A stretch of 64,000 nt of DNA. Origin: Enterococcus mundtii (GTDB lineage Bacteria > Bacillota > Bacilli > Lactobacillales > Enterococcaceae). The position numbers and the translations under genes are program-made. The notes beneath the pieces were generated by a model. It was not told where the DNA came from. It worked only from the letters and a program-made list of their open reading frames with translations, and did not search any database. The first letter of the stretch is position 1. Every line of letters starts with the position of its first letter. The stretch lies in the NCBI RefSeq assembly GCF_013394305.1, contig NZ_AP019810.1, positions 2,234,001 to 2,298,000 of the forward strand, read 5' to 3'. Shown piece after piece: positions 1 to 8,673 of this stretch.

Positions 1-11
1 GTAATGGAAAA

Positions 12-869
12 ATGATTCAATCGTTTATTGAGGGGTTAATGGATTATCAATTTCTGCAATATGCATTGATTACATCTATGTTAGTTGGATTGGCTTCAGG
101 GGTGATTGGCTCTTTTATTATTTTGAGAGGGATGTCTTTGATGGGGGATGCGATTTCTCACGCGGTACTGCCTGGAGTCGCGATTTCGTATATGTTTGGT
201 TTTAGTTACATTCTAGGAGCCACTGCATTTGGGATGTTGACAGCTGGCATAATCGGATTTGTCACACAGCGTAGCCGTTTGAAAAATGATACAGCTATTG
301 GGATCGTTTTTAGTTCGTTCTTTGCATTAGGTGTCATCTTGATTTCTTTTGCTCAAAGTGCAACTAATCTGTACCATATCTTATTTGGAAATGTTTTAGC
401 AGTTAGAGAAAGTGATATGTTGATGACTGCCATAGTGAGTGGGATCGTCTTATTGTTTGTATTTATTTTTTATAAAGAACTGAAAATCACTTCTTTTGAT
501 CCGATGATGGCAAAAGCTTATGGGTTGAATACGACACTTGTTCACTATTTGTTGATGTTCTTCTTAACACTGGTTGCCGTTGTGAGTTTACAGACAGTAG
601 GAACGATTTTGGTCATCTCGATGTTGATCACACCAGCAGCAACTGCATACCTATTGACCGATCGATTGGCAAAAATGATTTTTATTTCGGCAACAGTCGG
701 CGTGTTAAGTGCGATCATCGGTGTGTTTTATAGTTATAGTTATAATTGGCCTTCTGGGGCGACCATCGTGTTGACCAGTGCAGTATTCTTTACGTTGGCC
801 TTTTTATTTTCACCGACTAAAGGGATTATTTTTTCAAGAAACAAAACGAAAAAAAATGCCGAGTCGTAA
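12..869 (+). CDS. efaB: Manganese ABC transporter, membrane permease EfaB
   Basis: Membrane permease of an ABC-3 family metal importer, expected to carry Mn2+ (possibly Zn2+ or Fe2+) across the cytoplasmic membrane. The 285-residue protein is almost entirely hydrophobic, with about eight helices. It has the family segment G-M-S-L-M-G-D-A-I-S-H-A-V-L-P-G at about residues 38-53 and T-I-L-V-I-S-M-L-I-T-P-A-A-T-A-Y near 195-210. The lipoprotein gene efaA follows 31 bp later on the same strand. The ATPase gene efaC normally precedes efaB; only a possible stop (taa, bases 2-4) is inside the window. The permease-lipoprotein order matches efaCBA of enterococci and psaBCA/mtsABC relatives. Regulation by the DtxR-type repressor EfaR is known in E. 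faecalis, but the operator would lie upstream of the window. Confidence 0.93.
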   Translation: MIQSFIEGLMDYQFLQYALITSMLVGLASGVIGSFIILRGMSLMGDAISHAVLPGVAISYMFGFSYILGATAFGMLTAGIIGFVTQRSRLKNDTAIGIVFSSFFALGVILISFAQSATNLYHILFGNVLAVRESDMLMTAIVSGIVLLFVFIFYKELKITSFDPMMAKAYGLNTTLVHYLLMFFLTLVAVVSLQTVGTILVISMLITPAATAYLLTDRLAKMIFISATVGVLSAIIGVFYSYSYNWPSGATIVLTSAVFFTLAFLFSPTKGIIFSRNKTKKNAES

Positions 870-900
870 AAAATCTAACGAATAGAAATGGAGTATGTAC

Positions 901-1836
901 ATGAAAAATAAACTGAATATCTTATGGTTAATGGGAGCTGTCTTATTTATTTTTGCAGGTTGTGGCAGTTCCGCAGCAGAAGAGAAAGAAGAAAACCTGA
1001 CCGTCGTAGCAACAAATTCGATCATCGCCGACATGGCGAAAGAAGTTGGAAAAGAACATGTCGATGTGCATAGTATCGTCCCTGTTGGAACTGACCCACA
1101 TGAATACGAGGTATTGCCAGAAGATATCAAAAAAGCAAGTGATGCTGATGTCATCTTATACAATGGGTTAAATTTGGAAACAGGGGATGCTTGGTTTGAA
1201 AACTTGATGGATACGGCAAATAAAAAAGAAGATGAAGACTATTTTGCAGTAAGTAAAGAAGTTGAACCACTTTATTTGACCGGTGGAGAATCAGAGACAG
1301 AAGCAGATCCACATGCGTGGTTGGATCTTTCAAACGGAATCAAATATGTACAAGAAATCGCACGCATCTTTGCCGAAAAAGACCCAGACCATGCTCCGCA
1401 ATATGAAGAAAATGCAGATGCATATATCGAAAAATTGAAAGAATTAGATAAACAAGCGAAAGAGAGTTTCGGATCGATCCCAGACAATAAAAAACTATTA
1501 GTAACAAGTGAAGGAGCTTTTAGATACTTCTCACAAGCATACGATCTACCAGCAGGGTATATTTGGGAAATCAACACAGAAAGCCAAGGTACACCTGAAC
1601 AAATGCAGTCGATCATCAGCCAAGTTCGTACTTCGGATGTTCCAGTCTTATTTGTGGAAACAAGTGTTGATCCGAGAAGCATGGAACGTGTCGCAAGTGA
1701 AACAGGCCTTGAAATCTATGATGAGCTATTCACTGATTCCATTGCAAAAGAAGGAGAAACTGGTGATTCTTATTATGGAATGATGAAATGGAACATCGAA
1801 ACGATCCACGATGGTCTATCTCAAGAAAAGAAATAA
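901..1836 (+). CDS. efaA: Manganese-binding lipoprotein EfaA (adhesin-family solute-binding protein)
   Basis: Cluster A-I metal-binding lipoprotein that hands Mn2+ to EfaB; EfaA is also a known endocarditis antigen. It is 311 residues. The signal peptide ends in the lipobox F-A-G-C near residue 20. The expected metal ligands are visible as H in T-D-P-H-E-Y, H in D-P-H-A-W-L-D, E in T-S-E-G-A-F and D in D-E-L-F-T-D-S. Two ATGs (895 and 901) lie close together; the GGAG at 890-893 is 7 bases before 901 but only 1 before 895, so 901 is chosen. It is last in the efa operon and is followed by a strong hairpin terminator. Confidence 0.95.
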   Translation: MKNKLNILWLMGAVLFIFAGCGSSAAEEKEENLTVVATNSIIADMAKEVGKEHVDVHSIVPVGTDPHEYEVLPEDIKKASDADVILYNGLNLETGDAWFENLMDTANKKEDEDYFAVSKEVEPLYLTGGESETEADPHAWLDLSNGIKYVQEIARIFAEKDPDHAPQYEENADAYIEKLKELDKQAKESFGSIPDNKKLLVTSEGAFRYFSQAYDLPAGYIWEINTESQGTPEQMQSIISQVRTSDVPVLFVETSVDPRSMERVASETGLEIYDELFTDSIAKEGETGDSYYGMMKWNIETIHDGLSQEKK

Positions 1837-2109
1837 TCACTAATCGATTTAATAATCTAAAAAGAGGCAAAAGTGTGTAGCCTCGATAAATAAGGCGTCA
1901 TCCACGAAAATTGTTCTTTAAATTTTTGTGGATGGCGCTTTGTTTTTGAAGAGAGTCCTTCTATTCCTTCCGTTTGCTCAGTTTTGGAGACGTGAGGACT
2001 AATGCTTCCGCAATTTATACAAATAAAAATTCGTTCGTTTATTGTTTTAAAGATACCAATTTTAGTGAAATTCCGTTATAGTTAAAAGAGAGGAAAGGAA
2101 GGTGAAGCT
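1837..2109. other. Intergenic region efaA to the 248-residue gene
   Basis: It holds the terminator above and then about 160 bases of AT-rich sequence leading to the next gene. A possible weak -10 (TATAGT near 2075) precedes the strong ribosome site AGGAAGGTGA. I see no RNA motif or small gene. Confidence 0.4.
1895..1947 (+). terminator. Rho-independent terminator of the efa operon; copy 1 of a dispersed hairpin repeat
   Basis: An 18-bp stem (1895-1912 paired with 1921-1938, G-U pairs allowed) is followed by T-rich sequence at 1939-1947. The hairpin and its left flank closely resemble the hairpin at 31926-31973. Both share the flank AAATAAGGCG and the loop-proximal AAAATTGTT, so this is probably a dispersed repeat used as a terminator rather than a unique site. 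Confidence 0.85.
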
Positions 2110-2856
2110 ATGAATTTTACTAGCAAAGACAAACAATTGATTGCAAAAGAAATAACAAAAAAAATCAACCAACTAGAAAATAAGGAGAAAGATCAAGATC
2201 TCCTATTTCTTGAAGCAGAAATGGCGAAAGCGTTCATAGCAAGCCCAGAAGAATTGGAAACAGAGGAATACCCTGGAAAATGGTTATTTGATGATTTTCA
2301 GCCATTAGATGAAGAAACAGGCATTGGCTACTTTGTTTTTCTTTCATCCGTCGGTTTTACTCCTGGCGTATTAGTCAAACAAAAGAACGAACTAAAGGTT
2401 CAAGCATGGCCCGCGTTGTTTTCTTTGATAGGGACAGAGGGTGTGATTCCAAAAATCCAATCCGCATTTTTCAAGAGTGCATTTATTGCAAATAGCAAAC
2501 TAATGAATACGTATTATAATCGTTTAGTAGAAATTGCTCGTCCAGGAGAAATTCCACAAACGTTCACTTATGGGCAACAAAAAAATCTATACGAAGATGT
2601 TGTTTATTCACGGGATCTATCTGAGTTCTCAGCAAGAGAACAACTACGTTTACATGAACTACTCCACACCAAACCTGTTTCGTTGAACTTTTTCAATGCA
2701 TTAGACCAACGTCGAAAATGGGTATCCGTGAATTTCTGGGAAGTATTTGCTGCTAGAAATCGTTGGATGGAAGAAAGAAAAATCCCAGATCAACAGATCC
2801 AATTCGTTCAATTGAAAAAAGAACGATTATATTACGGATTATATAGTCGTGTCTGA
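2110..2856 (+). CDS. Conserved hypothetical protein, 248 aa, upstream of queG
   Basis: I do not recognise this family. The protein is soluble and highly charged, with no signal peptide or membrane segment. The first 70 residues are helical and Lys/Glu-rich. The rest contains several aromatic and proline stretches, such as Y-P-G-K-W-L-F-D-D-F near residues 57-66, and a C-terminal basic tail. The start has a good ribosome site (AGGAAGGTGA, 7 bases upstream). It ends 15 bases before queG on the same strand, so the two are probably cotranscribed, but the sequence gives no direct functional link to queuosine. Confidence 0.8.
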   Translation: MNFTSKDKQLIAKEITKKINQLENKEKDQDLLFLEAEMAKAFIASPEELETEEYPGKWLFDDFQPLDEETGIGYFVFLSSVGFTPGVLVKQKNELKVQAWPALFSLIGTEGVIPKIQSAFFKSAFIANSKLMNTYYNRLVEIARPGEIPQTFTYGQQKNLYEDVVYSRDLSEFSAREQLRLHELLHTKPVSLNFFNALDQRRKWVSVNFWEVFAARNRWMEERKIPDQQIQFVQLKKERLYYGLYSRV

Positions 2857-2871
2857 TCGAGGGTGGTAATG

Positions 2872-4038
2872 ATGGCACTAACATTAAAGGAAGAAATCAT
2901 TCAAGAAAGTAAGCGAATCGGGATTGATAAAATCGGGTTTACTACAGCAGAGCCATTTGATCATTTGAAAGAATCGTTGGTAGAACAAAAAGCTGCTGGA
3001 CATACTTCTGGATTTGAACACCCTAATATCGATGAACGTTTATATCCGGAAATGACGTTTGATCGGCCGAAATCAATTATTGCAATTGCTTTAGCGTATC
3101 CGACAAAGATCCATGAAAAGATGCCTAGAGATGAAAAGCGTGGACAGTTTGCTCGTGCTTCTTGGGGCATCGATTATCATGATGTCTTACGGGATCGTCT
3201 GCAACAATTGATTTCATTTATTGAGTCACGAGCGACACATTGGCAAAAGGAAGAAGAATGGCGCTTGGCGCCGCAAGTAGATACAGGTGAGTTGATCGAC
3301 GTAGCTGTGGCGCAACGTGCTGGATTAGGGTTTATCGGTCGAAACGGATTATTGATCACAGAGGAATTTGGCTCGTTTGTCTATTTAGGTGAGATCGTGA
3401 CCAATATCGACCTAGAACCAGATACTCCTGGTGTCTTTGGGTGTGGCGAATGTACGCGTTGTGTGACGGCTTGCCCAACGGATGCACTTTTAGGTGATGG
3501 GCGAATGAATGCTAAATGCTGTTTGTCTTATCAAACGCAGACAAAAGGCATGATGCCAGAGGAGTATCGAAAGAAGATGAGCAACGTCATTTATGGTTGT
3601 GATATCTGTCAGTTGGTTTGTCCTTATAATAGAGGGAAAGATTTTCACTTTCATCCAGAAATGGAACCAAAAGTAGACGAAGTCTATCCGAAACTCACGC
3701 CTATGTTAACGATCTCTAATAAAGAATTTAAACAGCAATACGGTCATTTGGCTGGCTCATGGCGTGGAAGGAAACCTCTTCAACGAAATGCGCTGATTGC
3801 CTTAGCCAATTTAGGAGAACGTGCCGCTTTGCCTCATATTGAAGAGTGTCTAAGTGATGTTCGTCCAGTGATTCGCGGGACAGCAGCGTGGGCAATCGGT
3901 AAGTTAGGAATCAAAGATCCTGAAAAATGGCAAGAAGTATTAAGTTGCGCACTGGAAAAAGAAACAGACGAAGAAGCAATCCATGAAATGAACCAAGCAA
4001 TCCAATTGTTACAAAAGAAAAAAACTCCTAAAAAATGA
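2872..4038 (+). CDS. queG: Epoxyqueuosine reductase QueG
   Basis: Cobalamin-dependent iron-sulfur enzyme for the last step of queuosine synthesis, reducing epoxyqueuosine to queuosine in the wobble base of GUN-anticodon tRNAs. Visible parts are an N-terminal DUF1730-like region, two [4Fe-4S] motifs ([12 protein letters not shown] near residues 187-198, then C-C-L-S-Y and C-D-I-C-Q-L-V-C-P near 240-247) and a C-terminal HEAT-like region after residue 295. The length of 388 residues is normal. The frame is open from 2863 with GTG, and ATG codons occur at 2869 and 2872. The GAGGGTGG ribosome site at 2859-2866 favours 2872. Confidence 0.94.
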   Translation: MALTLKEEIIQESKRIGIDKIGFTTAEPFDHLKESLVEQKAAGHTSGFEHPNIDERLYPEMTFDRPKSIIAIALAYPTKIHEKMPRDEKRGQFARASWGIDYHDVLRDRLQQLISFIESRATHWQKEEEWRLAPQVDTGELIDVAVAQRAGLGFIGRNGLLITEEFGSFVYLGEIVTNIDLEPDTPGVFGCGECTRCVTACPTDALLGDGRMNAKCCLSYQTQTKGMMPEEYRKKMSNVIYGCDICQLVCPYNRGKDFHFHPEMEPKVDEVYPKLTPMLTISNKEFKQQYGHLAGSWRGRKPLQRNALIALANLGERAALPHIEECLSDVRPVIRGTAAWAIGKLGIKDPEKWQEVLSCALEKETDEEAIHEMNQAIQLLQKKKTPKK

Positions 4039-4065
4039 CTTTTTTACTCGAATACGTCATTTTTC

Positions 4066-4098
4066 CCAGTAATTGTTGTAACAATTACTGGTTTTTTT
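4066..4098 (+). terminator. Terminator after queG
   Basis: A perfect 12-bp inverted repeat (4066-4077 and 4080-4091) is followed by seven T residues (4092-4098). Confidence 0.9.
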
Positions 4099-4415
4099 GT
4101 GTTTATTGCATCAATTTTTGGGAAAATGAGAAGAATTTCGCAGAAAAATACAATAAATTGAAAAAAAATTATTCTAAATATTACAGAATGTAAGTTTTTT
4201 TAAAGTTTCTGTGAAAGGATTGAAAAACGATTCCAACGTTGATTTATAAAGCTTCTACGACTTTAGTCCTAGTTTTTCGGAAAATCAAATATTACAAATA
4301 TTAAAAATGTGACGATTTTGTCATTAAATGTCATAATTCTTTCACCTATGAAATATTTCTAGATGATAAAGTTAGTGACGTTGAAACAAATCAAAGAGAA
4401 AAAAAGGAGCTTACT
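4099..4415 (+). promoter_or_regulatory. Long AT-rich leader region before the LysM gene
   Basis: About 317 bases without a gene. Two TGTCAT hexamers lie 10 bases apart at 4318-4333, and an AAAGGAG ribosome site lies at the 3' end. The direct repeat is only loosely like a WalR box, whose half-sites are usually 11 bases apart. No riboswitch motif is recognised. Long leaders are common for abundant secreted cell wall proteins, but no transcription start can be fixed here. Confidence 0.35.
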
Positions 4416-5024
4416 ATGAATTCAATTAAAAAGATCGTTTTGGGGACAACTGTTGCCGCTGGAGCAACTGCAATGTTTGTAGGGACTACTGCTCATGCAG
4501 ATGAAGTCTATACAGTAAAAGCTGGAGATTCATTATCTAAAATCTCACAAAAATTTGCAGGTGACAATTCACTGATCAAAGCTATTGCAGAGCAAAATTC
4601 GATTGACGATATCAACCGCATTTTCGTTGGTGAAGAATTAACAATTCCAACTGACGCTTCATCAGTAAAAACAACAGAAGTAGCACCAACAACTGAAAAA
4701 GTAGAAACTCCTGTAGTAACAGAAACACCAGCGCAAGAATATACATACGTTGCGCCTGTTGAAACAGTTGAAGTAGCACCAGCTACAACTACTGTAACAA
4801 CAAACAGCAACTCTGCGAAAGAATGGATTGCACAAAAAGAATCAGGTGGTTCTTACACTGCAACAAACGGCCGTTACATCGGACGTTACCAATTAGATTC
4901 AGCATATTTGAACGGTGACTACTCACCAGCGAACCAAGAACGTGTTGTAGAAGAATACGTTGCTGGACGCTATGGTTCATGGGATGCTGCAAAAGCATTC
5001 TGGTTAGCAAACGGTTGGTACTAA
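4416..5024 (+). CDS. Secreted LysM protein with C-terminal transglycosylase-like (Apf-type) domain
   Basis: Cell-wall-associated secreted protein of 202 residues. Signal peptide residues 1-28 end at A-H-A-D. One LysM peptidoglycan-binding domain follows (about 30-75: Y-T-V-K-A-G-D-S-L-S-K-I-S, then I-F-V-G-E-E-L-T-I-P). A Thr/Val/Pro-rich linker spans about 76-133. The C-terminal domain, about residues 134-202, resembles the lytic-transglycosylase-like end of aggregation-promoting factors, with W-I-A-Q-K-E-S-G-G-S-Y, G-R-Y-Q-L and a W-L-A-N-G-W-Y terminus. The probable role is peptidoglycan remodelling or surface attachment. It is monocistronic between two terminators. Confidence 0.9.
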   Translation: MNSIKKIVLGTTVAAGATAMFVGTTAHADEVYTVKAGDSLSKISQKFAGDNSLIKAIAEQNSIDDINRIFVGEELTIPTDASSVKTTEVAPTTEKVETPVVTETPAQEYTYVAPVETVEVAPATTTVTTNSNSAKEWIAQKESGGSYTATNGRYIGRYQLDSAYLNGDYSPANQERVVEEYVAGRYGSWDAAKAFWLANGWY

Positions 5025-5046
5025 GATAACCATCAATCATGAATCC

Positions 5047-5081
5047 AAAAAAGAGGGCTACGCAAGTAGGCCTCTTTTTTT
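5047..5081. terminator. Bidirectional terminator between the LysM gene and the FAD oxidoreductase
   Basis: AAAAAAGAGG-G-CTAC, loop GCAA, GTAG-G-CCTCTTTTTT. A- and T-runs on both sides let it serve both convergent genes. Confidence 0.88.
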
Positions 5082-5088
5082 ACTTCTT

Positions 5089-6195
5089 TTATAATCTTGA
5101 AAGGTACGTATCGATTGATTTTTGATAATGGTCGCCTCGCCAAATGCCTGTGTTGAGATACTCTGCAATCAAATAGCCGATATAAGGGCCAGTAGTCAAA
5201 CCAGAGGAGCCTAAGCCACTTGCGGCGATCAAGCTTGGTTCATCTGGAACAGGTGCAAAGAACGGCGCAAAATCGGAGGTGTACGCCCGTGTGCCTACTC
5301 GCATGGTGTGTTTCCATGTAGCAAGTTGATCGGGTTCAGCTAAAAATGGTACTGTACTTTTTATCAATTGCTGATAAGCAGATTCGGTAGGAACCAAATC
5401 CCAACCCGCATCATTTTCATGGGTTGCGCCAACTAGTATAGTCCCATCGTTGAATGGGATAAAATCGGCTTCCCCTTCTAACATGGCAACAGGCCATTCT
5501 TGGCTGTTCGCATAAGGTGTTTGAAAAACGATCAGCTGTCCTTTTTGTGGACGAATATCAGCATGAAAGCCAATCTGCTCCAGTAACGGCTTCAATGAAG
5601 GGCCAGGCGCTAGAATGACTCGGTCAAAGTCAAGTTGTCCAAAAGTACCAGAGATGACCCAGTGTGCGGTTTCTTTGCGTAACTGGACACGTTCAGAGAT
5701 TACTTTGACCATTTGTTTCTCCAAGCGTGTGGCAAGGTGAGATAGATAGGCATGACCGTCTAAACGTCCCCCTCCAGTCACAAATAAAGCAGGTGTTGGT
5801 TTTAGCAATGGGAGAACTTTGGCTGTTTCTTCAGCTTGTAACAGCGAAATATCGCCGATTTCAGGTGCGTCTTTCTTTCGTTGTTCGGCAAGTGCAGCAA
5901 GATCTTCCAAAGCTTCTTTTTGGCGAAAAATCAGTGTGCCGGATTGTTTATAGATGGAATCATCAAGTGATAGATCCTGGATTAGTTTTGGGAAAAAAGC
6001 CGCACCATCTTTTGCTAACTGATACCACTGTTTATTTCGTCTTTTTGAAAGCCAAGGCGAGATGATGCCTGCACTAGCGCGAGTAGCTTGTCCTTCTTTT
6101 GCATCAAATAAGGTCACCTCAAATTTAGAGGTGTCTAAATAGTTGGCTAATGTCATACCGATGATGCCACCACCGATAATAGCAATTTTTTCCAT
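5089..6195 (-). CDS. FAD-dependent oxidoreductase, DAO (glycine/D-amino acid oxidase-like) family
   Basis: Flavoprotein of 368 residues. The Rossmann dinucleotide-binding motif I-G-G-G-I-I-G-M-T-L-A lies at residues 5-15, with the acidic strand end V-T-L-F-D-A about 20 residues later. The glycine-rich C-terminal FAD segment (A-A-S-G-L-G-S-S-G-L-T-T-G-P) lies near 330. The family oxidises secondary or primary amines of amino acids; the substrate cannot be read from sequence. No ThiO or glycine-cleavage genes are nearby. A strong ribosome site (AAAGGAGG) lies just before the ATG. It appears to be a single-gene unit. Confidence 0.85.
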   Translation of the reverse strand: MEKIAIIGGGIIGMTLANYLDTSKFEVTLFDAKEGQATRASAGIISPWLSKRRNKQWYQLAKDGAAFFPKLIQDLSLDDSIYKQSGTLIFRQKEALEDLAALAEQRKKDAPEIGDISLLQAEETAKVLPLLKPTPALFVTGGGRLDGHAYLSHLATRLEKQMVKVISERVQLRKETAHWVISGTFGQLDFDRVILAPGPSLKPLLEQIGFHADIRPQKGQLIVFQTPYANSQEWPVAMLEGEADFIPFNDGTILVGATHENDAGWDLVPTESAYQQLIKSTVPFLAEPDQLATWKHTMRVGTRAYTSDFAPFFAPVPDEPSLIAASGLGSSGLTTGPYIGYLIAEYLNTGIWRGDHYQKSIDTYLSRL

Positions 6196-6324
6196 AGAAA
6201 AACCTCCTTTACTTATCTACCATCTCATAGAATCATTAGAGATACAATATTTTATCCAAGGATTTTTTTCTATTTCATCCGAACGATTGTATGGTGAAAA
6301 CTGATTATTGATAAAGTTAGAGAC

Positions 6325-6369
6325 AAAAAAAACAAGGAGGAGTGAGCTTCATTCTCTCACACCTCCTTA
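6325..6369 (-). terminator. Terminator of the DHA2-type MFS gene
   Basis: On the minus strand, AAGGAGGTGTGAG pairs across a short loop with CTCACTCCTCCTT, followed by eight T residues (complement of A at 6325-6332). Confidence 0.88.
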
Positions 6370-6373
6370 TCTA

Positions 6374-7756
6374 TTAATTTTGTATTTGCTTAGGTTTTTG
6401 CACCATATAGCGGATAAATAGGATCAAACTAATGATCAACAAGCCAAGTAGGACACTTAAAGCAACTTTTGATCCTAACGTTGTTGCTGCTTCATAACTA
6501 TCTGAACGATGATCTTGGAAAAAGTTGATGATCACAGCCACCAACGTAGTAGCGACAGCGCCAGAAAATTGTTGCAACGTATTGAATACGGCGTTGCCAT
6601 CACCTTGTAATTCCATCGATAAAGCATTCATTCCAGTAGTCATCATATTGCTATAAGACAAACCAATACCGATCATATAGAAGAAATGACAGGCAATCAA
6701 AAAACCTAATGATGCATGACCTAAGATCAGGACAAGGGTAGTCCAGCCAACAAGTGAAAACAAGAGACCGATGAAAATTGGTTTTTTAGGTCCATGTTGG
6801 TCGAGTAGCTTTCCTGAAAAAGGTGATAACAGGGCACCAATCGTTGCACCTGGAAGCATAGCTAAACCTGCGACAAAGGCATTGTTCCCTTGGACGATTT
6901 GGACAAAGTTCGGTAGGACAAAAGAAACACCAAGTAATAAAAATTGATAAACTAAAAAGCTAAATAAGAATAAGCGAAACGTATGGTTTTTAAAAATTTC
7001 AAGTCGGATCAACGGATGATCGGCTTTTTTTGTTCGTTGATAGAAAAGGATGAATCCTAAAATGGCGATGACTAAGGATGCCCAGCCAATCCAGTCTCTG
7101 AACATGCTTAGAAAAGTTAAGCTTCCACTGAACATCAGACTAATACCAAGGACGCTGAGTAAATCTAAGCGACCAGATTTTTCCACCTTAAATTTAGGAA
7201 TCGCGTATAAGCCAATCCCAAGTGAAAGGAGTAACACTGGCAATAGAAAGATAAAAATATGACTCCATGAGAAATTAGCAGTTAAGATCCCACCATACGT
7301 AGGACCAATCGCTGGTGCAATGGCGGTTGTTAAAGTACCAAGACCCATCATCGTTCCTCTTTTTCCCATAGGAGCAAAAGTCAAGATGATGTGAAACATC
7401 AATGGCAAGGCTATCCCTGTCGCAGCACCTTGGAGTACCCGTCCTAAAAGCAGTAACAAGAAGGTAGGGGAAAAGTAATCGACCAATAAACCAGCAATAA
7501 ATAGTAAATTGGAACTCAAGAAAAGAGTACGCAGGCTAAAGTTTTTTGTCAGATAAGTTGAAAGTGGCACAATGATCGCAATCATTAATAAGTAAATGGT
7601 TGTTACCCATTGTACTTGGGAGGTACTGATTTGAAATTCCTGAATCAGCGTTGGGAAGGTCACGTTCATTGCGGTTTCGATCAAAACACCTGCAAATGAC
7701 ATGATCCCTGTGGCAAGTACAGCAGGAATTAATTGTAGTTGTTTTTGTTTTTGCAT
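6374..7756 (-). CDS. MFS drug exporter, DHA2 (14-helix) family
   Basis: Proton-coupled multidrug exporter-like membrane protein of 460 residues with about 14 predicted helices. It has the MFS motif A region (L-G-R-V-L-Q-G-A-A-T-G) near residues 105-115 and the motif C-like G-P-T-Y-G-G-I-L near 150. The frame is open further upstream, but the ATG at 7756 has the good site AGAGGTGA, and the upstream 26 codons lie inside a leader hairpin, so 7756 is taken as the start. An apparent transcription terminator sits in its leader, so expression is probably controlled by attenuation. The substrate is unknown. Confidence 0.88.
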   Translation of the reverse strand: MQKQKQLQLIPAVLATGIMSFAGVLIETAMNVTFPTLIQEFQISTSQVQWVTTIYLLMIAIIVPLSTYLTKNFSLRTLFLSSNLLFIAGLLVDYFSPTFLLLLLGRVLQGAATGIALPLMFHIILTFAPMGKRGTMMGLGTLTTAIAPAIGPTYGGILTANFSWSHIFIFLLPVLLLSLGIGLYAIPKFKVEKSGRLDLLSVLGISLMFSGSLTFLSMFRDWIGWASLVIAILGFILFYQRTKKADHPLIRLEIFKNHTFRLFLFSFLVYQFLLLGVSFVLPNFVQIVQGNNAFVAGLAMLPGATIGALLSPFSGKLLDQHGPKKPIFIGLLFSLVGWTTLVLILGHASLGFLIACHFFYMIGIGLSYSNMMTTGMNALSMELQGDGNAVFNTLQQFSGAVATTLVAVIINFFQDHRSDSYEAATTLGSKVALSVLLGLLIISLILFIRYMVQKPKQIQN

Positions 7757-7781
7757 GTTTTTCACCTCTAAATTATTTCGT

Positions 7782-7830
7782 AAAAAAAGAGAGAGATTTC
7801 TATTCGAAAATAGAAACCGCCTCTCTCTCG
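7782..7830 (-). promoter_or_regulatory. Leader terminator (probable attenuator) upstream of the MFS exporter
   Basis: Read on the minus strand, GAGAGAGAG pairs with CTCTCTC around an inner TTTCTATT-CGAA-AATAGAAA stem and is followed directly by seven T residues, about 25 bases before the exporter start codon. This has the form of an intrinsic terminator inside the 5' leader. Smaller hairpins lie just upstream (ACACGC-CTA-GCGTGT at 7831-7845 and ACGA-TAAA-TCGT near 7850-7863). I found no ATG leader peptide and no known riboswitch signature, so the trigger is unknown. Confidence 0.7.
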
Positions 7831-7871
7831 ACACGCTAGGCGTGTTATCTGTACGATTTATCGTTCGGCTT

Positions 7872-7901
7872 ATTCTAGCACAAGTCTAAAAATAGTGTCA
7901 A
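7872..7901 (-). promoter_or_regulatory. Sigma-A promoter of the MFS exporter
   Basis: On the minus strand, TTGACA (7901-7896) and TAGAAT (7877-7872) are separated by 18 bases. The -10 is preceded by TGC (extended -10). This gives a leader of roughly 110 bases that contains the attenuator. Confidence 0.8.
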
Positions 7902-7965
7902 CCAGATTAGCCAATCCAATGTAAAAGAGTTATGATAGTAGTGAAGAAGAAAACAAGGAGGGCCT

Positions 7966-8616
7966 ATGGAAAAAATCGAATGGAGAAAAACCGACCCTAG
8001 TTATCGTATGTCAAAGAAACCGCAATTGATCACACTCCCTGCTCAAAATTTTTTTTGCATCAACGGAATAGGTGATCCAAATGGAGAAGAATTTAAGCGT
8101 CGTGTAGGTAGTTTGTATGCTGTTAGCTATACGATCCGAATGGCACCTAAAAATGATTGGCTGATCCCTGATTACTCCCCCTATACTGTGTATCCTTTAG
8201 AAGGTCAGTGGGGACTGCAAGAAAAATTTTTGAACGAACCAGTGATGTTAAAAGAGCATTTTTCTTATCAGTTGATGATCAAGCAACCGGATTTTGTGAC
8301 TCCTCAAGTTGCTGCAGAGGCGTTAGTACGAGCCAAAACCAAAATTCCAGAAGACCTAGCTAGTCAGCTCGTTTTTAAGACGATTGAAGAAGGCCTTGTG
8401 GCGCAGATCTTACACATTGGTTCCTACGACGATGAACCAGAAACATTTGAAAAGTTGGCTTTATCACTCAAGGAAAAAGGCTATCGCCGAACTTCAAAAG
8501 AGCATAAAGAAATCTATATGAGTGATCCCAGAAGGACGGCACCAGAAAAATTAAAGACGATTTTGCGAGTAACCGTTGAACAAGACAAATCAGTCGAAGT
8601 GTCAGACATCAACTAA
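7966..8616 (+). CDS. GyrI-like small-molecule-binding domain protein
   Basis: Soluble 216-residue protein matching the GyrI-like/SOUL-fold family that binds or hydrolyses small hydrophobic molecules. Typical features are the start K-T-D-P-S-Y-R, the segment G-D-P-N-G-E-E-F-K-R-R near residues 37-47, Y-A-V-S-Y-T-I-R-M near 51-60 and the late H-I-G-S-Y-D-D-E-P motif near 147-155. There is no DNA-binding domain. It is transcribed divergently from the MFS exporter 210 bases away, which could mean a shared role in handling a drug-like molecule, but this is only inference. A strong AGGAGGG ribosome site precedes the ATG. Confidence 0.85.
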   Translation: MEKIEWRKTDPSYRMSKKPQLITLPAQNFFCINGIGDPNGEEFKRRVGSLYAVSYTIRMAPKNDWLIPDYSPYTVYPLEGQWGLQEKFLNEPVMLKEHFSYQLMIKQPDFVTPQVAAEALVRAKTKIPEDLASQLVFKTIEEGLVAQILHIGSYDDEPETFEKLALSLKEKGYRRTSKEHKEIYMSDPRRTAPEKLKTILRVTVEQDKSVEVSDIN

Positions 8617-8641
8617 AAGAGAGAAAGATTCCCTGTTTTTT

Positions 8642-8650
8642 TGCTATAAT
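8642..8650 (+). promoter_or_regulatory. Extended -10 promoter of argR
   Basis: TG at 8642-8643, one base, then TATAAT at 8645-8650. No good -35 is seen. It lies 23 bases before the argR start. Confidence 0.6.
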
Positions 8651-8673
8651 AGATACGAAGAGGTGTTTTTTGT

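Noticed and set aside
834-1163. Minus-strand open frame of 109 codons over efaA
   Set aside because: It lies antisense to a clear conserved gene, has no ribosome site and no protein-like domain pattern.
1272-1682. Minus-strand open frame of 136 codons over efaA
   Set aside because: Shadow of the strongly coding plus strand; no start site or family resemblance.
7831-7863. Mini-ykkC (guanidine-II) riboswitch in the exporter leader
   Set aside because: Two small hairpins are present, but neither has the ACGR loop that defines this class.
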